A stretch of 55,836 nt of DNA, from positions 1 to 55,836 of the forward strand of contig DVHM01000082.1 in assembly GCA_018712125.1 (NCBI GenBank), given 5' to 3'. The stretch is from Pullilachnospira_A gallistercoris (GTDB lineage: Bacteria > Bacillota > Clostridia > Lachnospirales > Lachnospiraceae). The notes below the pieces were generated by a model. The model searched no databases. It was given only the letters and a program-made list of their open reading frames with translations, and had not been told where the DNA came from. Every line of letters begins with the position of its first letter. Position 1 is the stretch's first letter. Below, piece after piece: positions 1 through 7,874 of this stretch. The translations under genes were made by a program, and so were the position numbers.

Positions 1-83
1 TATTACCTGAACTATTTTCTCAATATGTTGTAGGCTAAATGAGAAAAACACCAGATATTGATAATTGCACGGGAAAAAGAACT

Positions 84-111
84 TTGCAAAAACGAGTTTA
101 TCGTATATGAT
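84..111 (+). promoter_or_regulatory. Probable pflB promoter
   Basis: A -35-like TTGCAA (84-89) and a -10-like TATGAT (106-111) are separated by 16 bp and lie about 78 bp upstream of the pflB start. The leader between them and the gene shows no clear riboswitch. Assigned by eye from the sigma-A consensus only. Confidence 0.5.
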
Positions 112-188
112 AGATGCAGAGAAAAAAGAATCTCTGAAATGATAACATATTACCGTCAGCCATAGCAGATAGAAGGAGGAAAAGAAGC

Positions 189-2441
189 ATGGTAGAAATG
201 AAAGAATGGGATGGATTTGAGGGCAGACTCTGGAAAGAGGAAATCAATGTCCGGCAGTTCATTCAGGATAACTACGAGCCATACGATGGAGACGAATCCT
301 TCCTGGCAGGTCCTACGGAAGCTACCGATAAGCTCTGGGGAGCGCTGCAGAAGTTGCAGAAGGAAGAGAGAGCCAAGGGCGGCGTCCTGGATATGGAGAC
401 TGAAGTGGTGTCCTCCCTTACCGCATACGGCCCCGGATACATTGACGAGTCCATGAAGGACCTGGAGCAGATTGTCGGACTGCAGACAGACAAGCCGCTG
501 AAGAGAGCGTTCATGCCCTACGGTGGAATCAAGATGGCAGTGCAGGCCTGCGAAAATTACGGATATAAAGTAAACCCGGAACTGATTAAAATTTTTACCG
601 AGTATCACAAGACCCACAATGCGGCAGTCTTTGACGCCTACACACCGGAGATGTTGAAGGCCCGCCACAACAAGATCATTACCGGACTTCCCGACACCTA
701 TGGCCGTGGACGTATCGTCGGCGATTACCGTCGGGTGGCCCTCTACGGTATTGATCATCTGATCGAGGGCAAGAAGGAAGACAAGGCAAAATGCGGCAGC
801 GGCAGCATGAAGGGCGAAGTGATCCGTCTGCGTGAGGAGATCGCCGAGCAGATCCGTTCCCTGGAAAACATGAAGAAAATGGCACAGATCTACGGATACG
901 ACATTTCCAGACCCGCGAAGAACGCCAAGGAGGCAGTGCAGTGGCTGTATTTCGGATATCTGGCAGCTATCAAGACCCAGAACGGCGCGGCCATGAGCGT
1001 GGGACGTGTCTCCACCTTCCTGGATATCTATATTCAGCGTGACCTGAAGAAGGGTATCCTGACTGAGTCCGAGGCACAGGAGCTGATCGATCACTTTACC
1101 ATGAAGCTTCGTATGGTAAAATTTGCCCGGATCCCCTCCTACAACGAGCTGTTCTCCGGCGACCCGGTATGGGCGACCCTGGATGTGGCCGGAACCGGCG
1201 TAGATGGAAGAAGCATGGTGACGAAGACCGATTTCCGTTTCCTGCACACGCTGGAGAATATGGGACCGGCTCCCGAGCCGAACCTGACCGTACTCTATTC
1301 CTCCAGACTGCCGGAAGCTTTCAAGGATTATGCTTCCCGCATTTCCATCAAGACCAGCTCCGTGCAGTATGAGAACGACGACGCCATGAAGCCGGTATGG
1401 GGCGACGACTACGCGATCTGCTGCTGCGTGTCCGCGACCCAGACGGGCAAGGAGATGCAGTTCTTCGGCGCCCGGGCAAACCTGGCGAAGTGTCTGCTCT
1501 ACGCCATAAATGGCGGCGTGGATGAGAAGACCGGCGATCAGGTAGGACCCAAGTACCGTCCGATCACTTCCGAGTATCTGGATTACGACGAGGTTATGGA
1601 GCGCTACGACGACATGATGGAGTGGCTGGCGGATCTGTATGTGAATACGCTGAACCTGATCCAGTACATGCATGACAAATATTATTACGAGGCAGCGGAG
1701 CTTGCGCTGATGGATACGGATCTGAAACGTACCTTTGCCACCGGTATCGCGGGATTTTCCCACGTGATCGACTCCCTGTCCGCCATCAAGTACGCCAAGG
1801 TAAAGGTTATCCGTGACGAGAACGGCATTGCCAAGGATTACGAGATCGAGGGCGATTTCCCGAGATACGGAAACGACGACGACCGGGCCGACGAGATCGG
1901 TGTGTGGCTGCTGCGTACCTTTATGGACAAGATCAAGAAGCATCACACCTATCGCAGAAGCGAGCCCACCACCTCGATCCTGACCATTACCTCCAACGTG
2001 GTATACGGAAAGGCAACCGGTTCCATGCCGGATGGAAGAAAAGCGGGCGAGCCCCTGTCCCCGGGCGCGAACCCCAGCTACGGCGCGGAGAAGAACGGCC
2101 TTCTGGCTTCCCTGAACTCTCTGACCAAGCTTCCTTACGAGTGGGCGCTGGACGGCATTTCCAATACCCAGACCATCAATCCGGGAGCCCTGGGCAACGA
2201 GGAAGAGGAGCGCGTGACCAACCTGGTACAGGTTATGGACGGCTACTTCGATCAGGGCGCGCATCATCTGAACGTGAACGTGTTCGGCAAGGAGAAGCTG
2301 ATCGACGCCATGGAGCATCCCGAGAAGGAAGAGTACGCGAACTTTACGATCCGTGTATCCGGATACGCCGTGAAGTTCATCGATCTGACCAGAGAGCAGC
2401 AGCTCGACGTGATCGCGCGGACCTGCCACGAGAGGATGTAA
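189..2441 (+). CDS. pflB: Pyruvate formate-lyase (formate C-acetyltransferase)
   Basis: Glycyl-radical enzyme that splits pyruvate with CoA into acetyl-CoA and formate, the main pyruvate outlet of anaerobic sugar fermentation; cytoplasmic. The 750-residue product has the family's normal length. The catalytic cysteine pair lies in AICCCVSATQTGK (Cys412-Cys413; the family usually has ACCVS, so the third Cys at 411 is an extra), and the C-terminal glycyl-radical loop RVSGYAV places the radical glycine at residue 725, about 26 residues before the end as expected. The ATG at 189 follows a strong ribosome-binding site (AGAAGGAGG, 171-179). The activase gene pflA lies downstream but is separated by a terminator and a small toxin-like unit, so the two are probably transcribed independently. 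Identification is secure. Confidence 0.97.
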   Translation: MVEMKEWDGFEGRLWKEEINVRQFIQDNYEPYDGDESFLAGPTEATDKLWGALQKLQKEERAKGGVLDMETEVVSSLTAYGPGYIDESMKDLEQIVGLQTDKPLKRAFMPYGGIKMAVQACENYGYKVNPELIKIFTEYHKTHNAAVFDAYTPEMLKARHNKIITGLPDTYGRGRIVGDYRRVALYGIDHLIEGKKEDKAKCGSGSMKGEVIRLREEIAEQIRSLENMKKMAQIYGYDISRPAKNAKEAVQWLYFGYLAAIKTQNGAAMSVGRVSTFLDIYIQRDLKKGILTESEAQELIDHFTMKLRMVKFARIPSYNELFSGDPVWATLDVAGTGVDGRSMVTKTDFRFLHTLENMGPAPEPNLTVLYSSRLPEAFKDYASRISIKTSSVQYENDDAMKPVWGDDYAICCCVSATQTGKEMQFFGARANLAKCLLYAINGGVDEKTGDQVGPKYRPITSEYLDYDEVMERYDDMMEWLADLYVNTLNLIQYMHDKYYYEAAELALMDTDLKRTFATGIAGFSHVIDSLSAIKYAKVKVIRDENGIAKDYEIEGDFPRYGNDDDRADEIGVWLLRTFMDKIKKHHTYRRSEPTTSILTITSNVVYGKATGSMPDGRKAGEPLSPGANPSYGAEKNGLLASLNSLTKLPYEWALDGISNTQTINPGALGNEEEERVTNLVQVMDGYFDQGAHHLNVNVFGKEKLIDAMEHPEKEEYANFTIRVSGYAVKFIDLTREQQLDVIARTCHERM

Positions 2442-2485
2442 GACAGACGTACATATCTTGAAGAGGTAAGTGCATAGAAAATAGG

Positions 2486-2526
2486 AAATCCCCGCGACTG
2501 AGGTAACGTCGGTTTGCGGGGATTTT
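2486..2526 (+). terminator. Rho-independent terminator after pflB
   Basis: Perfect 10-bp stem AAATCCCCGC (2486-2495) and GCGGGGATTT (2516-2525) ending in TTTT. It closes the pflB transcript before the small toxin-like gene. Confidence 0.85.
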
Positions 2527-2540
2527 GAGTGTAAAAAGGC

Positions 2541-2575
2541 TTTTCATTGGCACTATTCATATGGTATACTTTATA
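2541..2575 (+). promoter_or_regulatory. Promoter of small toxin-like gene
   Basis: Two overlapping sigma-A-like solutions are visible: TTTTCA-18 bp-TATACT (2541-2570) or TTGGCA-17 bp-TTTATA (2547-2575). Either would start a transcript near 2577-2582, giving a 5' leader of about 60 nt before the small ORF at 2642. Confidence 0.55.
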
Positions 2576-2605
2576 TACGGAGCAATCATGATGCAAGGTG
2601 GTAAG

Positions 2606-2633
2606 CCTCCCTACACTTGAAAAAGAGGGGAGG
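2606..2633 (+). promoter_or_regulatory. Anti-Shine-Dalgarno hairpin in toxin leader
   Basis: CCTCCC (2606-2611) is perfectly complementary to GGGAGG (2628-2633), the ribosome-binding site located 8 nt before the small ORF's ATG. Pairing would hide the ribosome-binding site, a common control in type I toxin mRNAs. The pairing is seen in the sequence; its role is inferred. Confidence 0.55.
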
Positions 2634-2641
2634 TGGTGCGA

Positions 2642-2737
2642 ATGGGTACATACGAAGTTTTAAGCCTACTGTTTTTGGGTGGTTCGTTTCTAATTGCACT
2701 GCTTGCCTATATTGATAGGAGAAACAAGCGAAAATAA
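2642..2737 (+). CDS. Small hydrophobic TxpA/holin-like (Hol_Tox) type I toxin candidate
   Basis: A 31-residue ORF with start ATG at 2642 and ribosome-binding site GGGAGG. The N-terminus MGTYEVLSLLF resembles the M-x-TYE-x-L start of the putative holin-like toxin family (Hol_Tox, which includes Bacillus TxpA-type peptides). It continues with one membrane segment (residues 7-23, rich in L, F, G, I, A) and ends in a basic tail IDRRNKRK. Such peptides insert into the membrane and are silenced by a convergent antisense RNA overlapping the 3' end. Here a minus-strand promoter (2833-2861) and a shared terminator stem (2737-2779) fit that layout, and the leader can hide its own ribosome-binding site. 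Toxicity is inferred; a small non-toxic membrane peptide remains possible. Confidence 0.72.
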   Translation: MGTYEVLSLLFLGGSFLIALLAYIDRRNKRK

Positions 2738-2826
2738 ATAAGCCTACCTTGTAATCTTGGCGGATCAGGTAGGCTTATTGTCCATCTTTGAGGCTAACCA
2801 CTTTGTGGGCGATTGCTCCTTTTTCT
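2727..2826 (-). ncRNA. Candidate antisense antitoxin RNA (RatA-like arrangement)
   Basis: A minus-strand transcript of about 100 nt is predicted from the promoter at 2833-2861. It would run across the toxin's 3' untranslated region and stop at the 13-bp stem 2737-2779, which on this strand is followed by the U-rich TATTTT. The RNA would be fully complementary to the toxin mRNA 3' end. Near its own 5' end it carries GGAGCAATC, the same nine bases found near the toxin mRNA's 5' end (2579-2587). The arrangement matches type I antitoxins such as RatA; the RNA itself has no recognisable family sequence. Confidence 0.5.
2737..2779. terminator. Bidirectional terminator shared by toxin and antisense RNA
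   Basis: A perfect 13-bp stem AATAAGCCTACCT (2737-2749) / AGGTAGGCTTATT (2767-2779) with a 17-nt loop, starting at the last base of the toxin ORF. The U-rich stretch is better on the minus strand (TTATTTATTTT), so it probably ends mainly the antisense RNA. Confidence 0.7.
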
Positions 2827-2832
2827 GCCTAT

Positions 2833-2861
2833 AATATACCATATTCAGCATCAATGTGCAA
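2833..2861 (-). promoter_or_regulatory. Minus-strand promoter for antisense RNA
   Basis: Read on the minus strand: TTGCAC (2861-2856), 17-bp spacer, TATATT (2838-2833). It faces the toxin gene and has no ORF behind it, which argues for a non-coding transcript. Confidence 0.6.
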
Positions 2862-2917
2862 GAATCAAGGCGAAAAACTGTGATATTCTACCAAAGTGCT
2901 GCTGAAATTTATGAAAG

Positions 2918-2946
2918 TTGACATGTAAATTGTTTGTTGATAAAGT
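2918..2946 (+). promoter_or_regulatory. pflA promoter
   Basis: Consensus TTGACA (2918-2923), 17-bp spacer, TAAAGT (2941-2946), about 58 bp before the pflA start. It indicates that pflA has its own promoter and does not depend on pflB read-through. Confidence 0.65.
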
Positions 2947-3004
2947 AAAAAAGGTGTTGTTGGAAAAGCCAAATAGAACGTGAGAGAAGGAGCAGAGGAT
3001 AAAG

Positions 3005-3760
3005 ATGACATCAATCAAAAAACAAGAAAGCGCTCCTGTCCTTGGCAATATCCACTCGGTGGAGAGTTTTGGTTCCGCCGACGGCCCGGGCGTGCGTTAC
3101 ATCGTTTTCCTGAAGGGCTGCGCCATGCGCTGCAAATACTGCCACAACCCGGACACCTGGGCGGGGCAGGGAGAGGACTGGCAGACGCCGGAGGAAGTGC
3201 TGAACAAGGCCCTGCGCTACAAGAACTACTGGAAAAAGAACGGCGGTATTACCGTCAGCGGTGGAGAGGCGCTGCTTCAGATTGATTTTGTGACGGAACT
3301 GTTTCGCCTGGCAAAGGAGAAGGGAGTAAATACCTGTCTGGACACCTCCGGAAATCCTTTTACCCGTCAGGAGCCTTTCTTCGGAAAATTCAGAAAGCTC
3401 ATGGAAGTGACCGACCTTTTCATGCTGGATATCAAGCATATGGATCCGGCGGGACATCGCAAGTTGACCGGCTGCGATAACGCCAACATTCTGGATATGG
3501 CCCGTTTCCTGTCGGACAGTGGTAAAGCCATGTGGATTCGCCATGTGCTGGTGCCGGGGATTACCGACGATGAGGAACAGCTGACAAGCCTGCGGAAATT
3601 TATCGACACGCTAAAGACGGTGGAGCGGGTGGAGATTCTCCCCTATCATACGCTGGGCGTTTTCAAGTGGAAAGAACTGGGGATTCCCTATCAGCTGGAG
3701 GGTGTGGAGCCGCCCACGGAGGAGCAGGTAAAGCGGGCGAAGGAATTGCTGGGGATATGA
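3005..3760 (+). CDS. pflA: Pyruvate formate-lyase activating enzyme (radical SAM)
   Basis: Radical SAM enzyme that abstracts hydrogen from the glycyl-radical glycine of PflB using S-adenosylmethionine and a [4Fe-4S] cluster. The cluster motif C-x3-C-x2-C is at Cys39, Cys43 and Cys46 (CAMRCKYC), preceded by the family-typical GNIHSVESFGSADGPG (residues 14-29). The product of 251 residues is the usual length. The glycine-rich SAM-contact motif SGGEALLQ is present near residue 85. The ATG at 3005 lies behind a modest purine-rich stretch (AGAAGGAG, 2983-2990, somewhat far). It lies 563 bp downstream of pflB, farther than usual, because the toxin-like unit sits between them. Confidence 0.96.
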   Translation: MTSIKKQESAPVLGNIHSVESFGSADGPGVRYIVFLKGCAMRCKYCHNPDTWAGQGEDWQTPEEVLNKALRYKNYWKKNGGITVSGGEALLQIDFVTELFRLAKEKGVNTCLDTSGNPFTRQEPFFGKFRKLMEVTDLFMLDIKHMDPAGHRKLTGCDNANILDMARFLSDSGKAMWIRHVLVPGITDDEEQLTSLRKFIDTLKTVERVEILPYHTLGVFKWKELGIPYQLEGVEPPTEEQVKRAKELLGI

Positions 3761-3785
3761 TGTATCCATTTAAGGGCATAAAAAA

Positions 3786-3859
3786 ATGGAAACAAGGGGG
3801 CTCGAACCCCTGACCTTTCGCGTGTGAGGCGAACGCTCATCCCGGCTGAGCTATGTTTC
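3786..3859 (-). tRNA. tRNA-Val (CAC)
   Basis: On the minus strand a full cloverleaf folds: 7-bp acceptor GGAAACA/TGTTTCC, U8-A9, D arm GCTC/GAGC, anticodon stem TTCGC/GCGAA with loop CTCACAC (anticodon CAC, reading GUG), T arm AGGGG-TTCGAGC-CCCCT, discriminator A. The CCA end is not encoded. It is followed by a run of T on the minus strand, a likely terminator. It is a solitary tRNA gene; no integrase or att-like repeat was seen beside it. Confidence 0.95.
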
Positions 3860-3920
3860 CATGTACTCTATTGTACCCCTTTTGCCGGAAAATGCAAGTA
3901 GAAAATGTGAAAAAGTGTCT

Positions 3921-4961
3921 TCACTTTCCCCTGCCCTGGCTGCGGTACTGGGCCGGTGTGCAGCCGAACCGCTTCGCGAAAATTTTATAAAAGAAACTGA
4001 CGTTGGCATAGCCTGCCCGGGCACAGATCTCTGTGACGGGCAGGTTTGTATTTTTCAGGAGATTCTGGGCGAAGAGCAAACGGTTCTCCTGGAGGATGGA
4101 TTTGAAGGTCTGGCCCGTGTGCCGGCGGATGTAGCCCGACAGATAGTTGGGATTCATGTGAAAGGCTTCCGCCGTGGATTTCAAGGTGCAGGTGGGCCAG
4201 TTTTTCTCCAGGTAGCGGAGGATCGGCAGCAGCAGATCGTCCCCGCCGTCGGCGGTCTGGCGCTGATCCTTCCGGTAAACTTCCGTCAGTTCCAGAAAAA
4301 TCAGGGCAAAGCAGTTGTCCAGAAAGTCTTTGGAGTGGACGTTGCGCTCGAAATATTCGCAGAGAAACTCATTTACGAACAGAGGGAGCCGTCGGCTGCC
4401 CTCAGAGTGGAACAGGAGAAAACGGTCCGTGTCCTTTTGGGCATTCATGGAGGAGATCAGATATCGGGTCAGGTAGCTGCCCCTGGAAAATCGCTGAAAG
4501 AAATTCAGGTTCAGATACTCCCGCCGTATCAGAAAATTAACCAGGATATCATTCTCGCCGCAGGCTGCCGAGGAGTGGGGCGTGTTCTGACTGATCAGGA
4601 CACACTGATGTTCTCTCAGTGAAACCTCCTTCCCGGCGATGGTCAGAGTACAGGAGCCGGAGTACATGTAGGCAAGTTCCATCCAGTCGTGCTGGTGGAG
4701 GGCCACCGGATAAAAACGGTCCTGCTTGGATGCCACAATGCCGTTCAGAAACTGAAAATCCTCCACCAGCTCCGTCAGCCTGCCCTGAAATTTTGGAGTA
4801 AGCTGCTTGTTGTCCAGCGCCTGAAGCAGACCGGAATAGCCGTAGGAGATGGGGATTTCCGGAAAGAGATCATACATTTTCATGAGACCGTAAATGTCCA
4901 GAGGATGTTTTTCCTCCTCGGTAACGGTTTTCAGATGGCGGTCCAGTTGTTCCTGATTCAT
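3921..4961 (-). CDS. AraC-family regulator with cupin sensor domain
   Basis: 346-residue transcription factor. The central part (about residues 85-160) has the cupin-like pattern HQHDWMELAYMYSG...ISQNTPHS seen in sugar-responsive AraC proteins. The C-terminal ~100 residues form the two helix-turn-helix units, ending with the AraC signature GYANVSFFYKIFAKRFGCTPAQYR. It is divergent from the GH106-like gene at 5118, across a 156-bp intergenic region, and probably controls that gene in response to a sugar. Start at 4961 is preceded on the minus strand by AAAAGGAGG. The ligand cannot be read from sequence. Confidence 0.9.
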   Translation of the reverse strand: MNQEQLDRHLKTVTEEEKHPLDIYGLMKMYDLFPEIPISYGYSGLLQALDNKQLTPKFQGRLTELVEDFQFLNGIVASKQDRFYPVALHQHDWMELAYMYSGSCTLTIAGKEVSLREHQCVLISQNTPHSSAACGENDILVNFLIRREYLNLNFFQRFSRGSYLTRYLISSMNAQKDTDRFLLFHSEGSRRLPLFVNEFLCEYFERNVHSKDFLDNCFALIFLELTEVYRKDQRQTADGGDDLLLPILRYLEKNWPTCTLKSTAEAFHMNPNYLSGYIRRHTGQTFKSILQENRLLFAQNLLKNTNLPVTEICARAGYANVSFFYKIFAKRFGCTPAQYRSQGRGK

Positions 4962-5117
4962 CGCACATTTTCCTCCTTTTGCTCCGATGCGGTCATTTGT
5001 ATTTCAGCATAGTGCAAATGTGAAGTTTGGTCAATAGAATAGTGAAAAAGCGTGATTTTTCCGAAAGTTTTTTCGTTATATAATAAAGAATAGCAAATCA
5101 GAGATCGGAGGTAAGGT

Positions 5118-7802
5118 ATGTCAGCGACGATTGAGGAACTGTTACAGAACAAGGGGGAGAATGATATTTTCCCGTTCTTCTGGCAACATGGAGAGGACGA
5201 GGGGACACTGCGCAAATATATGCAGGTCATCGACGAGGCAAACTGCCACGCCGTGTGCGTGGAGAGCCGTCCCCACCCGGACTTCTGTGGCCCGGGCTGG
5301 TGGCGGGATATGGATATCATTCTGGACGAGGCAAAGAAGCGGGACATGAAGGTCTGGATTCTGGACGACAGCCACTTCCCCACAGGATTTGCCAACGGGG
5401 CGGCGGAGCAGGCGCCGGATGAGCTGCGGAGGCAGAGCGTGTACTGCCATGTATTCGATCTGTCAAAGAAGGGAAAGAATGCGGCAAGAAGTGGGAAACG
5501 AAGTTTTTCATGTAATCTGCCAAAGGTCATGAAGAAAATTCCGACTACTTTCATGAGCAAGATCGTGACCAACGGCACCACGAAGAACAAAAAGGTCTTT
5601 ACCGACGACCGGCTGCTGTCGGTAACGGCTCTGGTGGAGGGGGAGGAGCGGCCCGTGGCTCTGTCCTGTTCTATGGATAAAGATACGCTGAAAGCGGAGC
5701 TTCCGAAGGGGACGCGGAAAGTGTATGTCACGTTTCTGACGAGAAACGCGGGCATTCATCCCAGTTACATCAACATGATGGACGAGGAGTCCTGCCGGAT
5801 ACAGATCGACGCGGTCTATGAACCCCACTGGGAGCATTACAAAGAGGAGTTTGGAAAGACGATTGCCGGATTTTTCTCCGACGAGCCGGAACTGGGAAAC
5901 GGGGTCTATTTCAACGATGAGATTGGAATGGGAACGGATCACGATTTCCCGTGGAGCAGAGAGCTGGAGGCGCAGATGCCCCAGACATTGGGATCAGACT
6001 GGAAGACATTGCTGCCCCTGCTCTGGGACAACGACACAGATCCGAAGCTGCGGGCCCAGGTGCGCTACCGTTACATGGATCTGGTAACACGGCTGGTGGA
6101 GAAATGCTTTTCCCGACAGCTTGGCACCTGGTGCGAGGCGCACGGAGTGGAGTATATCGGCCACATGATTGAGGACAACAATGCGCATGCCCGGACCGGC
6201 GTGTCCCTGGGACATTATTTCCGTGGGCTTGCGGGACAGCATATGGCAGGTATCGATGATATCGGCGGCCAGGTTCTGCCCCAGCAGGAGGATGCCCCGG
6301 CGGAGGGCATTTTCAAGATGATCGGCGGAAGAGACGGGGAATTTTATCATTATCTGCTGGGTAAGCTGGGGGTTTCAGCGGCGGCCATCGACCCGAAGAA
6401 ACAGGGACGGTGCATGTGCGAGATTTTCGGCAATTACGGCTGGAGCGAAGGGCCGCGGATGGAGAAGTATCTGGCGGATCACTTCATGGTGCAGGGGGTC
6501 AACCGCTATGTGCCCCACGCATTCAGCGGCAAGGCTTACCCCGACAGGGACTGTCCGCCTCATTTCTATGCCCATGGAAACAATCCCCAGTACCGCCATT
6601 TCGGTCAGGTCATCGCTTACATGAACCGGATCTGCGCGCTGATTTCCGACGGAAAACCGGTGTTGGATACGGCGGTGCTCTACCACGGGGACAGCGAATG
6701 GGCCGGCAATGTCATGCTGGATCAGAAACCTGCCCGGATTCTGATGGAGCACCAGGTGGATTTCCATGTAATCCCGGCGGATGTATTCGGGCGGCGTGGG
6801 GAGTACCGGACCGAGATCAGGGATGGTCTGCAGGTCAATGGCAATGTCTACCGCACGCTGGTGGTGCCCTACATGGAGTTTATACCGGAGTGTTTCGCTT
6901 CAGCGGTAAGCGAGCTGCTGGATGGGGGCTGCAAGGTTATTTTCCTGGATGGGCTGCCTGAGGGCGTGGTGTCTGTCGCCGGAGAGAACGCCGCCCCGCT
7001 GCCTGAGCGCATCCGGGACTGCCGGGTTTGCGGCCTGTCGAATCTTCTGGAGGAGGTCAGCCGTGAGATTCGGATGACGCCGGAATCCTGGCGGATTCGC
7101 GCCTTCCATTACCGGGGAGCGGAGGAAATCTACTATTTCGTCAACGAGGATGATAGACCCTATGAGGGGACGGCGGACATTCCGGCGGTGGAGGACTGCT
7201 ATGCCTACGACGCCTGGGAGAATCGAGTGTTTACCCAGGCACGGGAGACGAGGGATGGAAGAACGAAACTGGCCCTGTCCCTTCGGCCCGGGGAGAGCCG
7301 GATTGTCGTTCTTGGCAGCCGGGATGATCTGGAAATGCCGATTTGTCCGGGCGCTGCATCTGTGACAGAGGACGCAGCTAGCGCGGCTGCGGGGAGAAAA
7401 ATCGCGCTGACCGACGGCTGGAAGCGTTCCGTATGCCGTTCTATCCACTATCCGTCTTTCCTGGCGGCAAAGCCTGTCACAATCCCCGAGGATTATGGCA
7501 GGGTAGATAAGAATTTCTCCGGCTTCATCGCTTACGAGACGACGTTCATGCGGCCGGAGGAGCAACAGGTAATTCTGGAGATCGCCGACGCCGGAGAGGA
7601 TGTGGAGGTGTTTGTCAACGGACAGAGTCTGGGCATCCAGGTGTTGCCGCCGTTCTGGTACGACATTTCCGGGGCGTTGAAGGACGGAAGGAACACGCTG
7701 CGCATCGAGGTGGCCACCACCCTGGAGCGGGAGCGGAAGACCAACAAAAAGAAATGGCAGCCCACAGGACTGACCGGAGCGGTAAGTTTGATCGGGTACT
7801 GA
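5118..7802 (+). CDS. Large glycoside hydrolase, GH106-like (putative alpha-L-rhamnosidase)
   Basis: 894-residue protein with no signal peptide, so probably cytoplasmic. An N-terminal TIM-barrel-like part holds ESRPHPDFCGPGWW (about residues 49-62) and DEAKKRDMKVWILDDSHFPTG, a layout like GH106 alpha-L-rhamnosidases and related uncharacterised glycosidases. The middle motif GHMIEDNNAHARTG and an acid-rich FFSDEPELGN (about residue 254) supply candidate catalytic carboxylates. The C-terminus is a galactose-binding-like jelly roll (AGEDVEVFVNGQSLG). Ribosome-binding site GGAGGTAAGGT precedes ATG at 5118, and a TATAAT (5079-5084) without a clear -35 lies upstream, which fits an activator-dependent promoter under the divergent AraC gene. 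Substrate is inferred only; I could not place it firmly in a CAZy family. Confidence 0.7.
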   Translation: MSATIEELLQNKGENDIFPFFWQHGEDEGTLRKYMQVIDEANCHAVCVESRPHPDFCGPGWWRDMDIILDEAKKRDMKVWILDDSHFPTGFANGAAEQAPDELRRQSVYCHVFDLSKKGKNAARSGKRSFSCNLPKVMKKIPTTFMSKIVTNGTTKNKKVFTDDRLLSVTALVEGEERPVALSCSMDKDTLKAELPKGTRKVYVTFLTRNAGIHPSYINMMDEESCRIQIDAVYEPHWEHYKEEFGKTIAGFFSDEPELGNGVYFNDEIGMGTDHDFPWSRELEAQMPQTLGSDWKTLLPLLWDNDTDPKLRAQVRYRYMDLVTRLVEKCFSRQLGTWCEAHGVEYIGHMIEDNNAHARTGVSLGHYFRGLAGQHMAGIDDIGGQVLPQQEDAPAEGIFKMIGGRDGEFYHYLLGKLGVSAAAIDPKKQGRCMCEIFGNYGWSEGPRMEKYLADHFMVQGVNRYVPHAFSGKAYPDRDCPPHFYAHGNNPQYRHFGQVIAYMNRICALISDGKPVLDTAVLYHGDSEWAGNVMLDQKPARILMEHQVDFHVIPADVFGRRGEYRTEIRDGLQVNGNVYRTLVVPYMEFIPECFASAVSELLDGGCKVIFLDGLPEGVVSVAGENAAPLPERIRDCRVCGLSNLLEEVSREIRMTPESWRIRAFHYRGAEEIYYFVNEDDRPYEGTADIPAVEDCYAYDAWENRVFTQARETRDGRTKLALSLRPGESRIVVLGSRDDLEMPICPGAASVTEDAASAAAGRKIALTDGWKRSVCRSIHYPSFLAAKPVTIPEDYGRVDKNFSGFIAYETTFMRPEEQQVILEIADAGEDVEVFVNGQSLGIQVLPPFWYDISGALKDGRNTLRIEVATTLERERKTNKKKWQPTGLTGAVSLIGY

Positions 7803-7816
7803 TAAGCAGAATACAG

Positions 7817-7857
7817 AAATGGCCTGTCGGATGGATTGTTTTCCGGCAGGCCATTTT
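7817..7857. terminator. Terminator between convergent genes
   Basis: 14-bp stem AAATGGCCTGTCGG (7817-7830) / CCGGCAGGCCATTT (7843-7856) with one G-T pair, followed by T. It sits 15 bp past the GH106-like stop and before the stop of the convergent DUF4097 gene. Confidence 0.8.
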
Positions 7858-7874
7858 GCCATTGGAGATATGTT

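Noticed and set aside
156..2429. Very long open frame antisense to pflB (757 codons)
   Set aside because: Mirror frame of a well-recognised gene in GC-rich DNA; it has no family resemblance, ribosome-binding site or coding logic.
3005..3040. Catabolite-response-element-like GAAAGCGCTC at the pflA start
   Set aside because: It lies inside the coding region and matches only the core of the consensus on one side.
5009..5060. Repeated ATAGTG elements upstream of the GH106-like gene as an AraC operator
   Set aside because: The copies are only partly alike and 30 bp apart, not the 21-bp period seen upstream of uxuA; too weak to call.
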